The notes beneath the pieces are model-generated. The model saw only the letters and a program-made list of their open reading frames with translations. It did no database searches and was not told the origin of the DNA. The position numbers and the translations under genes were made by a program. A stretch of 64,000 bases of DNA, from contig NZ_JADKYZ010000003.1 in the NCBI RefSeq assembly GCF_015354245.1, positions 434,001-498,000 of the forward strand, given 5' to 3'. Below, piece by piece: positions 46,827 through 56,890 of this stretch. This stretch comes from Diaphorobacter caeni. GTDB taxonomy: Bacteria > Pseudomonadota > Gammaproteobacteria > Burkholderiales > Burkholderiaceae_C. Every line of letters starts with the position of its first letter. Positions within the stretch are counted from its first letter, which is position 1.

Positions 46827-48137
46827 ATGACGACCAATGCCGAACTCAAGACCCGCCGCCTTGCCGCCGCCCCGCGCGGCGTGGGCGTGATGTGCGATTT
46901 CCACGCGGCCCAGGCCGACAACGCGCTGATCACCGATGTCGAAGGCAAGCAATACATCGACTTCGCCGCCGGCATCGCCGTGCTGAACACCGGCCACCGC
47001 CACCCGCGCATCGTCAAGGCCGTACAGGAGCAGCTCTCGCACTTCACCCATACGGCCTACCAGATCGTCCCCTATGAAAGCGCCATCGCGCTGGCCGAGC
47101 GCATCAACGCGCTGGCCCCGATCGACGGCCCCGCCAAGACCGCCTTCTTCACGACCGGCGTCGAAGCCGTCGAAAACGCGGTGAAGATCGCGCGCTACGC
47201 CACCGGACGCTCAGCCGTCATCGCGTTTCAGGGCGCCTTTCACGGCCGCACGCTGATGGGACTCACGCTCACCGGCAAGGTCAATCCCTACAAGGCAGGC
47301 TTCGGCACGATGGTGAGCGACGTCCATCACGTGCCCTTCCCCACCAACGGCGTGAGCGTGCAGGACAGCCTCGACGCGATCCAGACACTGTTCAAGTCCT
47401 CCGTGGACCCGCGCCGCGTGGCCGCGATCATCCTCGAGCCGGTGCAGGGTGAAGGCGGCTTCAATCCCACGCCTGCCGCGCTGTTCGAAGGCCTGCGCAA
47501 GATCTGCGACGCCAACGGTATCCTGCTGATCGCCGATGAGGTGCAGACCGGCTTTGCCCGCACCGGCAAGCTGTTCGCGATGGAGCATCACACGGTCAAG
47601 GCCGACCTGATCACCATGGCCAAGAGCCTCGGCGGCGGTATGCCGATCTCCGGCGTCGTCGGCCGCGCCGACGTGATGGATGCCCCCCACCCCGGCGGAC
47701 TCGGCGGTACCTATGCGGCCAATCCACTGGCAGTGGCTGCAGCCCATGCCGTGATCGACGTGATCGCTGAAGAAAAGCTCTGCGACCGCGCCGCGCGACT
47801 CGGCGAGCGCCTGCAAGCGCGCCTCAAAACCATCAAAGCCAAGGACGCGGGCATCAGCGACGTGCGCGGCCTCGGCTCCATGGTCGCCGTCGAATTCCAC
47901 GACGCCGCAACCAACGCCCCCGATGCCGACCGCGTCAACGCCATCGTCAAGACCGCCATGTCCAACGGCCTGCTGCTGCTGACCTGCGGCCTCTACGGCA
48001 ACGTGATCCGGTTCCTCTATCCCCTGACCATCGAAGATGCCCTGTTCGACAAGGCGCTCGACATCATTGAAAACGCGATCAAAGGCGAAACCAAGCCAGC
48101 GGTCAGCAGCACAAGACCAACAACCGCTGCAGCGTAA
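46827..48137 (+). CDS. gabT: 4-aminobutyrate--2-oxoglutarate transaminase
   Basis: The protein has 436 residues from ATG 46827; AAGGA lies 6 bp upstream. It moves the amino group of GABA to 2-oxoglutarate, giving succinic semialdehyde. The class III aminotransferase motifs are present: FAAGIAVLNTGHRHP, GAFHGRTLMGLTLTGK, LLIADEVQTGFARTGKLFAMEHH, and the PLP lysine in LITMAKSLGGGMPISGVVG. The C-terminus has RFLYPLTIEDALFDKALDIIENAI. It faces the GabR-type gene. No gabD is in the window. A terminator follows. Confidence 0.93.
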   Translation: MTTNAELKTRRLAAAPRGVGVMCDFHAAQADNALITDVEGKQYIDFAAGIAVLNTGHRHPRIVKAVQEQLSHFTHTAYQIVPYESAIALAERINALAPIDGPAKTAFFTTGVEAVENAVKIARYATGRSAVIAFQGAFHGRTLMGLTLTGKVNPYKAGFGTMVSDVHHVPFPTNGVSVQDSLDAIQTLFKSSVDPRRVAAIILEPVQGEGGFNPTPAALFEGLRKICDANGILLIADEVQTGFARTGKLFAMEHHTVKADLITMAKSLGGGMPISGVVGRADVMDAPHPGGLGGTYAANPLAVAAAHAVIDVIAEEKLCDRAARLGERLQARLKTIKAKDAGISDVRGLGSMVAVEFHDAATNAPDADRVNAIVKTAMSNGLLLLTCGLYGNVIRFLYPLTIEDALFDKALDIIENAIKGETKPAVSSTRPTTAAA

Positions 48138-48180
48138 CCGTCCTCGATCCACCCCCACAACGCCAATACCCCGGCCCACC

Positions 48181-48213
48181 ACGGAGCGCGGAAACGCAAG
48201 CTCCGTCATTTTT
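48181..48213 (+). terminator. intrinsic terminator after gabT
   Basis: ACGGAGC (48181-48187) pairs with GCTCCGT (48200-48206) across a 12-nt interior, followed by CATTTTT. It lies about 45 bp past the gabT stop. The T run is short and begins after CA. Confidence 0.65.
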
Positions 48214-48312
48214 GCTGGTGCCCGAGGCCGCGGCCTCAAGTCAAGCAGTTGTCTTACAGGCTGGGCAGCCGGCGATGTAGTGGCGTGGTCTTTTTTTCCC
48301 TAGCATTCGGGA

Positions 48313-48981
48313 ATGGAAAAAAGCAATGCCATCAACGCCCCGCGGCACGCAGGTTTCGCGCTGTTTGCCGCGACACTGTTCATTGCTGGCAATGCGCACG
48401 GCGCGCAGCCAGCGGCCTCGGGCACCACCCAGGTGCCGACGGAGCAGACTCGCTATCCCGGCGATGTAAAAAGACAGCCTGCCGTCGTCAGCCAGTGTCT
48501 TGGCTGCCACGGCCCGGCGGGCGTTACCCAGGTGCATGACTGGCCTAACATCGCGGGAATGCCTCGCGCCTATCTGCTGGAGCAATTGCAGAACTTCAAA
48601 TCGGGCAAACGCCAGCACCCGATGATGCAACCCGTCATCGTCAACGTCAGCGCGCCCGAAATGCAGATGCTGGCCACATGGTTCTCGGCACAGGCACCCG
48701 CCATTCCCCGCCCGGCCACTGTCGCCGCAAGCGCACCAGCCAAGGCTGCCCCCGCCGTGGCCGCTGCCTGCATCGCCTGCCATGACAGCAAGGCCATGCC
48801 GGACAACCCCGGTATCGCAGGCCAGAAGGCTCCCTACATCGCCGAGCAATTGCGCGCATTCCGTGCGGGTCACCGCAAAAATGAAACCATGGAGCCCATG
48901 GCCAAGGGATTGAGTGACGCGGACATCACGGCTCTGGCAGAGCACTTCAGCGAACTCGCGCCGCCAGCCGACAAGCAATAG
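48313..48981 (+). CDS. dihaem cytochrome c (c4-like)
   Basis: The protein has 222 residues. The signal peptide ends near residue 30 (NAHGAQ). Two haem sites are CLGCH (Cys62, Cys65, His66) and CIACH (Cys153, Cys156, His157), each in a cytochrome c domain joined by an Ala/Pro linker; Met axial ligands are likely in KRQHPMM and KNETMEPM. It is periplasmic and carries electrons to an oxidase. It lies 44 bp before the FAD oxidoreductase gene, so it is probably that enzyme's electron acceptor. Confidence 0.9.
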   Translation: MEKSNAINAPRHAGFALFAATLFIAGNAHGAQPAASGTTQVPTEQTRYPGDVKRQPAVVSQCLGCHGPAGVTQVHDWPNIAGMPRAYLLEQLQNFKSGKRQHPMMQPVIVNVSAPEMQMLATWFSAQAPAIPRPATVAASAPAKAAPAVAAACIACHDSKAMPDNPGIAGQKAPYIAEQLRAFRAGHRKNETMEPMAKGLSDADITALAEHFSELAPPADKQ

Positions 48982-49025
48982 CCGCATCCTTGAATGCAGC
49001 CGGTCCAGACACCAGAGATCCATCC

Positions 49026-50543
49026 ATGACGCAAACAAACACATCACTCATCCGCCGGGGTGTTCTCAAGCTCGCCGGCATTCTTGGCGCCAGCGGCGCG
49101 CTGGGAAACGTCTCCGCGTTGGCACAAGCCAAGGACCAGCCGCGCAAAGCCACGCCCAATCCCCCTCGACCGGCTGGTCTTGAACACTTCAAGGGCGAAG
49201 TGATTTCGCGCAGTGACTCGCGTTACCTCGCATGGTTCTGGGCGATGACCTGGTATCGCATCAAACCCAACCGTTTTCCGGTGATGTTCGCGCAACCGAC
49301 GGGCAAGGACGATCTGGCGCTGCTGATGAAGTACGCCGAGCGAAAAAACCTTCGACTGGTGCCTCGCAGCTCCGGTCACAACATCTCCAACCCGGTGCTG
49401 CAACAGGATGCGATCACCGTCGACATGTCCCTGTTCGACCAGATCGAAGACATCAATTCCGAGCAGAAGTTCGTATGGGCAGGCCCCGGCGTTCTGAGCG
49501 AAACGCTGAACAAGCAATTGTTTGCCAAGGGCTTCGCGTTCCCTTCCGCACATACCGGTTTCGTGACAATCGGCGGATATCTGCTTGGCGGTGGAATGGG
49601 ATGGAACATGCCCAAATGGGGCATGGGCTGCGGATCGGTGATGGCGGCGGAAGTGATGCTGGCCGACGGGCAGGTGGTGACCGCGTCCGAAACGGAAAAC
49701 CGGGACCTGTACTGGGCCATCCGTGGCGTGGGGCCCGGCTTCTTCGGAATGGTCCTGCGCTACAAACTGCAGATTCACGCAGTGCCCGTCATCGTCAAGA
49801 ACACCTATTTCTACACGCTCGACAAAGTGGAGGAAGCCGTTGCGCAATACCTCAAGCTGCTGCCCCAGAGCGCGTTTCGCTCCGAGGTGCTCGGAGCGCT
49901 CGGCAAATTCAGTCCGCCGGGAACCCCCGAGGGCAAGGAGCAGTGGCACTGGGTGGTGAACATCATGTCGTTTGGCGCCACCGCACAGGAAGCGCAGGCT
50001 GCGGCCGACGTGTTCACGCACGACGAAACGGTGGCGAAACTGGCGGTCGCCAATCCCTTCAAGAATGTGCCGCTGACCTATCTCGATCTCTACAGCCAAC
50101 TCTCCACCGACTTCTACAGCCAGTACCGCACCAGCGAGATCGCGCTGTTCACCGACGAGCCAGGAAAAGCGCTTGCAACGCTCGGCAAGCTGATGTCGAC
50201 CAAGGCGCTGGACCAGCGCTCATTCGGATTCTCGGTGCTGGGCACCAATCCGACCGTGCCCGAGCCCTGCAGCTTCACCTATGCCGCGCCGCACTATCTG
50301 TCGTGGTACCTGATCGGCACATCGAATGCCGACGTCGAGAAGAACTACCGCCTCGCCGACGAACTGCACGCAGCGCTCAAGCCCCTCGCCAAGGGCTACT
50401 ACATGAACGAGATTGACCTCACGCGCTTTCCACAACTGGCCCGGGAATGCTTTTCCAAAGACAAGTGGCAGAAGCTGCTTCAAGTGCGCAAGCAGTACGA
50501 CCCCAAAAAGCGTTTTGTCAGCTATCTGGACAAGGCCTCTTGA
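49026..50543 (+). CDS. FAD-binding oxidoreductase with Tat-type signal (PCMH and BBE domains)
   Basis: The protein has 505 residues. The N-terminus LIRRGVLKLAGILGASGAL has the twin-arginine pattern, so export as a folded protein is likely. The PCMH-type FAD domain covers about residues 85-250, with RSSGHN around the His that could hold FAD covalently and GFVTIGGYLLGGGMG. The C-terminus is a BBE segment (RKQYDPKKRFVS). It likely oxidises an alcohol-like or sugar-like substrate in the periplasm and passes electrons to the adjacent cytochrome c. The substrate is unknown. Confidence 0.85.
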   Translation: MTQTNTSLIRRGVLKLAGILGASGALGNVSALAQAKDQPRKATPNPPRPAGLEHFKGEVISRSDSRYLAWFWAMTWYRIKPNRFPVMFAQPTGKDDLALLMKYAERKNLRLVPRSSGHNISNPVLQQDAITVDMSLFDQIEDINSEQKFVWAGPGVLSETLNKQLFAKGFAFPSAHTGFVTIGGYLLGGGMGWNMPKWGMGCGSVMAAEVMLADGQVVTASETENRDLYWAIRGVGPGFFGMVLRYKLQIHAVPVIVKNTYFYTLDKVEEAVAQYLKLLPQSAFRSEVLGALGKFSPPGTPEGKEQWHWVVNIMSFGATAQEAQAAADVFTHDETVAKLAVANPFKNVPLTYLDLYSQLSTDFYSQYRTSEIALFTDEPGKALATLGKLMSTKALDQRSFGFSVLGTNPTVPEPCSFTYAAPHYLSWYLIGTSNADVEKNYRLADELHAALKPLAKGYYMNEIDLTRFPQLARECFSKDKWQKLLQVRKQYDPKKRFVSYLDKAS

Positions 50544-50555
50544 TGAGCGGCCTCG

Positions 50556-50590
50556 TCCATCCGGCGCGGTCACCCGCAGCGCCGGGTGGA
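50556..50590. other. 12-bp-stem hairpin between convergent oxidoreductase genes
   Basis: TCCATCCGGCGC (50556-50567) pairs with GCGCCGGGTGGA (50579-50590), one mismatch that allows a G-T pair in RNA, with an 11-nt loop. It lies in the 73-bp gap between two converging stops. There is no T run, so it is not a classic terminator, though it may protect or end transcripts. Confidence 0.55.
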
Positions 50591-50616
50591 TCCGCTGCAG
50601 GCCGGAAACCGACAAC

Positions 50617-51855
50617 TCAGGATGCGCCCTGACCCGGCGCGCGCATGACGAAATCCCGGTTGAACTCCTGAACGGAACCCAGACCGGCGATCAGCATATC
50701 TCGCGTCAGTTCAGCCTTCAGCCGGTCATAGGCGCTCTTCACCCCCATCCAGCCGCCAAGCGACAGCGCGTACAGCACGGGCCGACCTATCGCGACCGCA
50801 TTCGCCCCCAGCGCAAGCGCCTTGAACACATCCGTTCCGCGGCGAATGCCGCTGTCCATGATGATCGGCACCCGCTTCTGCACGACGTCCACGATCCCCG
50901 GCAGCGCATCAATGGCAGCGGACACGCCGTCGAGCTGACGGCCGCCGTGGTTGGACACCTGGATCGCGGCGACGCCATGCTCGAGAGCCAACTGGGCCAT
51001 CTCCGGCGTCAGTACGCCCTTCAAGACCAGTGGAAGCCGGGTGTTGTCCTTGACGAACTTGACGTCATCCCAGCTCAGGCTCTTCTTGAATGTGCTTGAT
51101 CCGCTGTTGACAAGCCCGAGGTTCGCAGGAAACTGAAAACCCATGCGCAGCGTGGCGTCCGAACTGCCGGGGGCGAACGCATCGATCGCCAACACCACGG
51201 CGCTGTAACCGGCGGCCTCCGCACGCTTGAGCAAATCGCGCGACTTGCTCAGGTCGTCCGCAAGATACAGCTGAAACCACTTGGGGCCCTTGGTTGCCGC
51301 GGCGATGTCCTCGATGGTGCGATTGGCCGCGGTGCTCACGGTCATCAACGTTCCGGCTTCGCCCGTCCCGCGCGCCGTGCCCAGTTCGGCCGACTGGTGC
51401 GCCAGCCCGTGCGCGCCCATGGGCGTGGTGATGACCGGAAGACTCAGTTGCTGGCCCAGCAGCGTGATCCGCAGGTCCGGTGCCGGCTTCCCGACCAGAT
51501 ACTGCGGCTTGATCGCAATGCGGCCAAAGGCCGCACGGTTTTCGCGCAGCGTCCATTGGCTGTCCGAGCCCGACGAGATGAAGGCAAACGCTCCGGGGTC
51601 CATGACCTTGCGCGCCTCGTTCTCCAGATCGTTGAGATCCGCTATCTGCAAAGGCCGAACGATGTCCTGCGCCTTGAACGCCGCGCTGGGCGCAGCGTCA
51701 TTGTCGGAGCCCACGCGCAGCGGCGTGGCGGTCGCGCCCGAAGCGGCCGGGGCGGTCTGGGTCTGCGCGTTCGCCATGAGCGCGGGAGCCGCTACGGCAC
51801 CCGCTACGGCGGAGCGGATGAATTGCCGGCGGGCGAGAGGGGACGTGGATGCCAT
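50617..51855 (-). CDS. FMN-dependent alpha-hydroxy-acid dehydrogenase with Tat-type signal
   Basis: The protein has 412 residues from ATG 51855; GAGGAG lies 10 bp upstream. The signal LARRQFIRSAVAGAVAAPALMANA has the RRxFI twin-arginine motif, which is unusual because lactate oxidase relatives are mostly cytoplasmic or bound on the inner face of the membrane. The FMN TIM barrel shows LPVITTPMGAHGLAH, WFQLYLADD, LPLVLKGVLTPEMAQLALEHGVAAIQVSNHGGRQLDG (catalytic His) and PIIMDSGIRRGTDVFKALALGANAVAIGRP. It should oxidise a 2-hydroxy acid in the periplasm. It converges with the FAD oxidoreductase. Confidence 0.88.
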   Translation of the reverse strand: MASTSPLARRQFIRSAVAGAVAAPALMANAQTQTAPAASGATATPLRVGSDNDAAPSAAFKAQDIVRPLQIADLNDLENEARKVMDPGAFAFISSGSDSQWTLRENRAAFGRIAIKPQYLVGKPAPDLRITLLGQQLSLPVITTPMGAHGLAHQSAELGTARGTGEAGTLMTVSTAANRTIEDIAAATKGPKWFQLYLADDLSKSRDLLKRAEAAGYSAVVLAIDAFAPGSSDATLRMGFQFPANLGLVNSGSSTFKKSLSWDDVKFVKDNTRLPLVLKGVLTPEMAQLALEHGVAAIQVSNHGGRQLDGVSAAIDALPGIVDVVQKRVPIIMDSGIRRGTDVFKALALGANAVAIGRPVLYALSLGGWMGVKSAYDRLKAELTRDMLIAGLGSVQEFNRDFVMRAPGQGAS

Positions 51856-51965
51856 TTGAACAAACTCCTCGGTTCCTGAGACAGGAAGAAAACACTCCGC
51901 ATCATGCAACAGCGGCGCATGCACGGTTGTCGTCCAAACCCGCTTCTTGAAAAACGCCAGACAGA

Positions 51966-52742
51966 TCAGCCGCGTCCCGCGCCGCTTGCGTGCAGGCAGA
52001 TCGCGGCGGCGGCCGCCACGTTGAGCGACTCTTCACCACCCGGCTGCGCGATGCGGATGTGCGCCTCAGCACGCGCCTCGATCGCGGGCGAGACGCCCTG
52101 CCCCTCGTGGCCCATGACCCATGCGCAGGGCCAGGGGAGTCTGGCCTGGTGCAGAAACTCTCCGCGATGTGAGCTGGTGGCCAGCAGCGGCACCGAGAGC
52201 GTGGCGATGTCTTCCTCGCCGAGTCCTTCGACCAGTCGCAACGCGAAATGTGCACCCATCCCGGCGCGCAGCACCTTGGCGCTCCAGAGCGCCGCCGTGC
52301 CCTTGATGGCGGCGATCTGCGTGAAGCCGAAGGCCGACGCGCTGCGCAGCACCGAGCCGACGTTGCCGGCGTCCTGCAGACGGTCAAGCACCACGGTCGG
52401 CGCGTTCGCATCGAGCCCGCTCGCGTTGGGCAGCGCCATCACATAGCCCATCTGCGCTGGCGATTCGAGGCCGCTGATGTCGCGCCAGAGCGCATCGGCG
52501 ATCAGCACGTTCTTCTCCGCAGCCTGCTTGAGTTCGGTGGGCGCGGACGGCCAGAACGATTCGGCGAACACGGCGATCTGCGGCTGCATGCCGCGCGCCA
52601 ATGCGGCGCTGCACAGGTGATCGCCCTCGAGCCAGACACGGCCCTGCTTGCGATACGCGGTGCTGTCCTGCGACAGACGACGCAGGTCCTTGACCAGCGC
52701 GTTGTCGCGCGATTGGATCACCAAGGGAGTTGCTGCTGTCAT
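51966..52742 (-). CDS. TrmH/SpoU family RNA 2'-O-methyltransferase
   Basis: The protein has 258 residues. The SPOUT domain holds the three motifs VVLDRLQDAGNVGSVLRSASAFG, CAWVMGHEGQGVSP and GGEESLNVAAAAAICLHA. The N-terminal part (NALVKDLRRLSQDSTAYRKQGRVWLEGDHL) is the substrate-binding domain of the 23S rRNA/TrmH-like group. It methylates a ribose in tRNA or rRNA; the target is not fixed by sequence. It ends the envelope superoperon, 74 bp after rnhB. Confidence 0.9.
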   Translation of the reverse strand: MTAATPLVIQSRDNALVKDLRRLSQDSTAYRKQGRVWLEGDHLCSAALARGMQPQIAVFAESFWPSAPTELKQAAEKNVLIADALWRDISGLESPAQMGYVMALPNASGLDANAPTVVLDRLQDAGNVGSVLRSASAFGFTQIAAIKGTAALWSAKVLRAGMGAHFALRLVEGLGEEDIATLSVPLLATSSHRGEFLHQARLPWPCAWVMGHEGQGVSPAIEARAEAHIRIAQPGGEESLNVAAAAAICLHASGAGRG

Positions 52743-52816
52743 GTCGTCGTCACTTCAATCGAAAAAACCGGGTGGAGCGTTCAGCTTACACCGGGAAGGG
52801 AAACCGGGTCCGCCGC

Positions 52817-53455
52817 TCAATCGGCGCGCGAAAGGCAGGCCTGGGCCACCGGAGCGAAGCTGCGGCGATGCTCCGGGCAGGCACCATGTTCGCGCAGTGC
52901 CGCGAGATGCACGGCTGTGCCGTAGCCCTTGTGGGCGTCGAAACCGTATTGCGGGTACTGCTGGTGCAACTGCTCGCACCAGCGGTCACGCGTGACCTTG
53001 GCGAGAATCGATGCGGCGGAAATCGCCTGCACCAGCGCGTCGCCCTTGACGATGGCCTCGGCGGGAACATCAAGCTGCGGCAGGCGATTGCCATCGACCA
53101 GCACGCGCACGGGCTTGAGGCGCAGGCCGAGCACGGCGCGGCGCATGGCGAGCATCGTGGCCTGCAGGATGTTGATCTCGTCGATTTCCTGCACGCTCGC
53201 CTCGGCGATGCAGAAGCACAGCGCCTTGGCGCGGATTTCGTCGAACAGCTTTTCGCGTTTGGCGGCAGTGAGAATCTTGGAGTCGGCCAGACCCGCAATC
53301 GGGTGCATGTCGTCGAGAATGACGGCGGCGGTCACCACGGGACCGGCCAATGGACCACGCCCCGCTTCATCGACTCCTGCCACCAGACCCGGTGGGTGCC
53401 AGTCAAAGCTGGACTGTTCAGCCCTTGGTGTCGGCAAGGATTTTTTCGATCGCAT
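52817..53455 (-). CDS. rnhB: ribonuclease HII
   Basis: The protein has 212 residues from ATG 53455. The first motif [19 protein letters not shown] carries catalytic Asp and Glu; the later acidic residues are in VLVDGNRLP and around [11 protein letters not shown]. It cuts the RNA strand of RNA-DNA hybrids and single ribonucleotides. The gene overlaps the 3' end of lpxB by 38 bp. Other starts within lpxB lack domain similarity. Confidence 0.93.
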   Translation of the reverse strand: MRSKKSLPTPRAEQSSFDWHPPGLVAGVDEAGRGPLAGPVVTAAVILDDMHPIAGLADSKILTAAKREKLFDEIRAKALCFCIAEASVQEIDEINILQATMLAMRRAVLGLRLKPVRVLVDGNRLPQLDVPAEAIVKGDALVQAISAASILAKVTRDRWCEQLHQQYPQYGFDAHKGYGTAVHLAALREHGACPEHRRSFAPVAQACLSRAD

Positions 53456-54611
53456 CAGCGGCCAGTTTCGGTGTATCGCGCAGCAGGCTCTCGTGAAGCT
53501 CGGTGAAGCGCTTTTCAAGCGTGAGAATGGTTTGGGGTTGCTGCGAATACGCGTCCAGCCACCGCGCGGCGGCTGCCGCCAGCGCCTCGGGCGTGGCCGC
53601 ATCCTGCAGCAGTTCGGGCACGACAAAGTCGCCGCACAGAATATTGGGCAGCCCGACCCACGGCTGCAGTTGCTTGCGCTTCATGAGCCGCCAGCTGATC
53701 GGATGCATGTGATACGAGATCACCATCGGGCGCTTGTAGAGCGCCGCTTCGAGCGTGGCCGTGCCGCTGGCGATCAGCGTGCAGTCACAGGCGGCGAGCA
53801 CCGTGTGCGACTGGCCGGTGACGATCTGCAGACGATCCGCGACGCCGCATTCGTGGGCCATGGCTTCGATCTTCTCGCGCTGCCTGGGCACGGCGGGCAC
53901 GACCGCCTTGAGCCGGGGACGCGTCTTCAGCAGAATCGCCGCCGCCTCGAAAAACGGCCTCGCGATGAACTTCACCTCGGCCGAGCGGCTGCCCGGCAGG
54001 ATGGCGAGCACTTCGTCATCGGCGGCCAGGCCGAGCTGCGCGCGCGCTGCCTGCTTGTCGGGCACCATCGGAATCACGCGGGCCAGCGGATGGCCCACAT
54101 AGGTCGCGGCGATGCCGTGTCGTGCCAGCAGTTCGGGCTCGAACGGAAAGATACACAGCACATGGTCGGCGCTTGCACGGATCTTGTCGACGCGATTGGC
54201 GCGCCAGGCCCAGATCGACGGGCAGACGAAGTGCACCGTCTTGATGCCCGCCTCGCGCAGCTTGCCTTCGAGCCCCAGATTGAAATCGGGCGCATCGACG
54301 CCGATGAAGATGCCGGGCGGATGGGCGATCAGCTTTTCGCGCAGCTCCTTGCGCAGCCTGAACAGACCGAGGATCTTCTGCAGCAACTCGAGGCTGTAGC
54401 CATGCACCGCCAACCGCTCGCTCTGCCACCACGCGTCAAAACCGCGCTCCTGCATCTTCGAGCCGCCGATGCCGAAGGACTGCACGTCGGGCCATTTGTC
54501 GCGCAGACCATCCAGCAGCAACCCAGCAAGCAAATCGCCGGAGGTTTCTCCGGCGACCATCGCTATCCTGGGACTGCTTTTGGCAGACAAGGGGGTGTCG
54601 GGCAACGTCAT
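53418..54611 (-). CDS. lpxB: lipid-A-disaccharide synthase
   Basis: The protein has 397 residues, the usual size. It joins UDP-2,3-diacylglucosamine and lipid X into the lipid A disaccharide at the inner membrane. The N-terminus is [22 protein letters not shown], followed by [25 protein letters not shown] and [20 protein letters not shown], then an acceptor-site block [29 protein letters not shown]. The order lpxA-lpxB-rnhB matches many proteobacteria. It starts 3 bp after the lpxA stop. Confidence 0.95.
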   Translation of the reverse strand: MTLPDTPLSAKSSPRIAMVAGETSGDLLAGLLLDGLRDKWPDVQSFGIGGSKMQERGFDAWWQSERLAVHGYSLELLQKILGLFRLRKELREKLIAHPPGIFIGVDAPDFNLGLEGKLREAGIKTVHFVCPSIWAWRANRVDKIRASADHVLCIFPFEPELLARHGIAATYVGHPLARVIPMVPDKQAARAQLGLAADDEVLAILPGSRSAEVKFIARPFFEAAAILLKTRPRLKAVVPAVPRQREKIEAMAHECGVADRLQIVTGQSHTVLAACDCTLIASGTATLEAALYKRPMVISYHMHPISWRLMKRKQLQPWVGLPNILCGDFVVPELLQDAATPEALAAAAARWLDAYSQQPQTILTLEKRFTELHESLLRDTPKLAADAIEKILADTKG

Positions 54612-54614
54612 CGA

Positions 54615-55403
54615 TCAGCGCGCTATGCCTCGCTGCGACGCGGCGACGAAGTCGCGCAACTGCACGATGTCGGACTCGGCGGCGCGGTGCTCTTCGATCA
54701 GAGCGGTCATCGCGCCGATCGAGGCCTCCAGTGTGAGACCCTGCCGATAGAGCACGCGGTAGGCCTGCTTGATTCCGGCGATGCGTTCGGCCGAGAAGCC
54801 ACGGCGACGCAGGCCTTCGACGTTGAGGCCACGCACGGCCAGCGGATTGCCGTCGACCATCATGAACGGCGGCACGTCCTGCGAAATGTGGCTGGCAAAG
54901 CCCGCCATCGCATGGGCGCCGATGCGCGAGAACTGGTGCACGCCGGTCAGTCCGCCGACGATGGCCCAGTCGCCGAGCTGCACATGGCCCGCAAGCGTGG
55001 CGTTGTTGGCGAGGATGGTCTGGTTGCCCACCACGCAGTCATGCGCAATGTGGACGTAGGCCATGATCCAGTTGTCGTCACCGATGGTGGTGACGCCCCT
55101 GTCCTGCGCGGTGCCGAGATTGAAGGTGCAGAACTCGCGGATCGTGTTGCGGTTGCCGATTTCAAGACGCGTGGGCTCGCCCGCGTACTTCTTGTCCTGC
55201 GGCACGCCGCCAAGCGATGCGAACTGGAAGATCCGGTTGTCTTCGCCGATGCCGGTGTGACCTTCGATCACGCAATGCGGCCCGATGCTGGTGCGTGCGC
55301 CGATGCGCACATGCGGCCCGATGACCGCATAGGGTCCCACCGTCACCGTGCTGTCGAGTTGCGCAGCAGGATCGACGATGGCAGTGGAATGGATGTTGGA
55401 CAC
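54615..55403 (-). CDS. lpxA: UDP-N-acetylglucosamine acyltransferase
   Basis: The protein has 262 residues, the E. coli LpxA length, from GTG 55403 ([17 protein letters not shown]) with AAGG seven bases upstream. It begins lipid A synthesis by adding a hydroxyacyl chain to UDP-GlcNAc. The left-handed beta helix is seen as hexapeptide repeats ([30 protein letters not shown]), the catalytic His is in [12 protein letters not shown], and the C-terminal helical part includes [23 protein letters not shown]. It follows fabZ by 20 bp. Confidence 0.95.
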   Translation of the reverse strand: MSNIHSTAIVDPAAQLDSTVTVGPYAVIGPHVRIGARTSIGPHCVIEGHTGIGEDNRIFQFASLGGVPQDKKYAGEPTRLEIGNRNTIREFCTFNLGTAQDRGVTTIGDDNWIMAYVHIAHDCVVGNQTILANNATLAGHVQLGDWAIVGGLTGVHQFSRIGAHAMAGFASHISQDVPPFMMVDGNPLAVRGLNVEGLRRRGFSAERIAGIKQAYRVLYRQGLTLEASIGAMTALIEEHRAAESDIVQLRDFVAASQRGIAR

Positions 55404-55423
55404 GGACCGACCTTCGGAAAAGC

Positions 55424-55864
55424 TCAGGCCACGGTACGCATGGTGCACATGATCTCGGCTTCGCAGGCGATGCTGTCGCCCACGCGCGCCACGCCCTTGA
55501 ACTTGTAGATGCCGCCCTTGATGCGGTCGAGATCGATTTCGAGGATCAGCTGGTCACCCGGCTCCACGGGGCGCTTGAAGCGCGCGCCGTCGATGCCGAC
55601 GAAGTAGAACACCTTGTCGTCGCCGGGGGCTTCGCCCATCATGTCGAACGACAGCAGGCCCGCGGCCTGCGCCAGCGCTTCGAGCATCAGCACGCCGGGC
55701 ATGACGGGGCGTGCCGGAAAGTGGCCAGTGAAGAAAGGCTCGTTGATGGTGACGTTCTTGATCGCCTGAATATGCTTGCCACGCTCGAGCTCGACCACAC
55801 GGTCTACCAGCAGAAACGGGTAGCGGTGAGGAAGCAGCTTGAGGATTTGGTGAATGTCCATCAT
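55424..55864 (-). CDS. fabZ: 3-hydroxyacyl-[acyl-carrier-protein] dehydratase
   Basis: The protein has 146 residues. Its hotdog fold contains the catalytic His in [26 protein letters not shown], with the Glu in the same helix. It dehydrates 3-hydroxyacyl-ACP in fatty-acid elongation and competes with LpxA for the same substrate pool, which explains its place between lpxD and lpxA. It follows lpxD by 12 bp. Confidence 0.95.
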   Translation of the reverse strand: MMDIHQILKLLPHRYPFLLVDRVVELERGKHIQAIKNVTINEPFFTGHFPARPVMPGVLMLEALAQAAGLLSFDMMGEAPGDDKVFYFVGIDGARFKRPVEPGDQLILEIDLDRIKGGIYKFKGVARVGDSIACEAEIMCTMRTVA

Positions 55865-55876
55865 GATTTCAGCGGT

Positions 55877-56860
55877 CTAACCGTCGTTTTTGATTGTTTG
55901 TTCCAGAGCCTTGACCCGCTCGCGCAGCTTGTAGAGCTGGCGCAGCGTGGCCGCGTTCTTTTCCCAGTTCGCATTGTCGTCGAACGGGAAAACTCCCGTG
56001 TAGTGTCCGGCGCGCGGAATCGAGCGCATGACCACGGTATTCGTGGAAATGTGCACATTGTCCGCGATTGTGAGGTGCCCGATGATCGAAGCGGCTCCCG
56101 CAATGATGCAATGGGCGCCGATTTTCGTGCTCCCCGCGACCGCCGTGCATCCCGCCATGGCCGTATGGTGGCCAATGTGCACGTTGTGCGCGATCTGGAT
56201 GAGGTTGTCGAGCTTGACGCTGTCTTCAATCACGGTGTCTTCGAGAGCGCCGCGGTCGATGCAGGTGTTGGCGCCGATCTCGACGTCATTGCCGATGCGC
56301 ACCGCGCCGAGCTGCTCGATCTTCACCCACTCCCCCTTGGAAGGAGCGAAGCCGAAGCCATCGGCACCGATCACGACACCCGGATGAATGATGCAGCGCT
56401 CGCCGATGACGCAGCGCTCGCCGACGTTGACGCGTGCCTTGAGCACGGTGTTGGCACCGATGCGCGCGCCCCGCTCCACCACGCAGAGAGGGCCGATGAA
56501 GGCGGTGGGATCGACTGTCGCTTCCGGGTCCACGACGGCACTCGGATGCACGCCGTGAGGCTTGCCCGCCGCATGCTCGCGCTTCCACAGTTGGGTGACG
56601 CGGGCGAAATACACATAGGGATCGGGCGTGACGATGCAAGCGCCGCGCGCCAGTGCGGCATCCCGCATGGCCGGAGCCACAATGACGCAGGCCGCCCGGG
56701 AGGCGGCCAGTTGACTCTGGTAGCGCGGGTTGTTCAGAAAGGCCAGTTCGCCGGGCCCGGCGGTCTCCAGAGGTGCGATGCGGGAGATTTCGATCTCCGC
56801 ACTCCCCCCCTCAAGACTGCCTCCCAGTTCATTGATGATCTGTCCTAGAAGCACGCTCAC
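55877..56860 (-). CDS. lpxD: UDP-3-O-(3-hydroxyacyl)glucosamine N-acyltransferase
   Basis: The protein has 327 residues. An N-terminal uridine-binding domain ([43 protein letters not shown]) precedes a left-handed beta helix of hexapeptide repeats ([35 protein letters not shown]) with the catalytic His in [15 protein letters not shown]. It adds the second acyl chain in lipid A synthesis. It lies 30 bp after the skp stop on the same transcript. Confidence 0.95.
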   Translation of the reverse strand: MSVLLGQIINELGGSLEGGSAEIEISRIAPLETAGPGELAFLNNPRYQSQLAASRAACVIVAPAMRDAALARGACIVTPDPYVYFARVTQLWKREHAAGKPHGVHPSAVVDPEATVDPTAFIGPLCVVERGARIGANTVLKARVNVGERCVIGERCIIHPGVVIGADGFGFAPSKGEWVKIEQLGAVRIGNDVEIGANTCIDRGALEDTVIEDSVKLDNLIQIAHNVHIGHHTAMAGCTAVAGSTKIGAHCIIAGAASIIGHLTIADNVHISTNTVVMRSIPRAGHYTGVFPFDDNANWEKNAATLRQLYKLRERVKALEQTIKNDG

Positions 56861-56890
56861 GCAATACCTGTCGCTACCAGACGTTGCACG

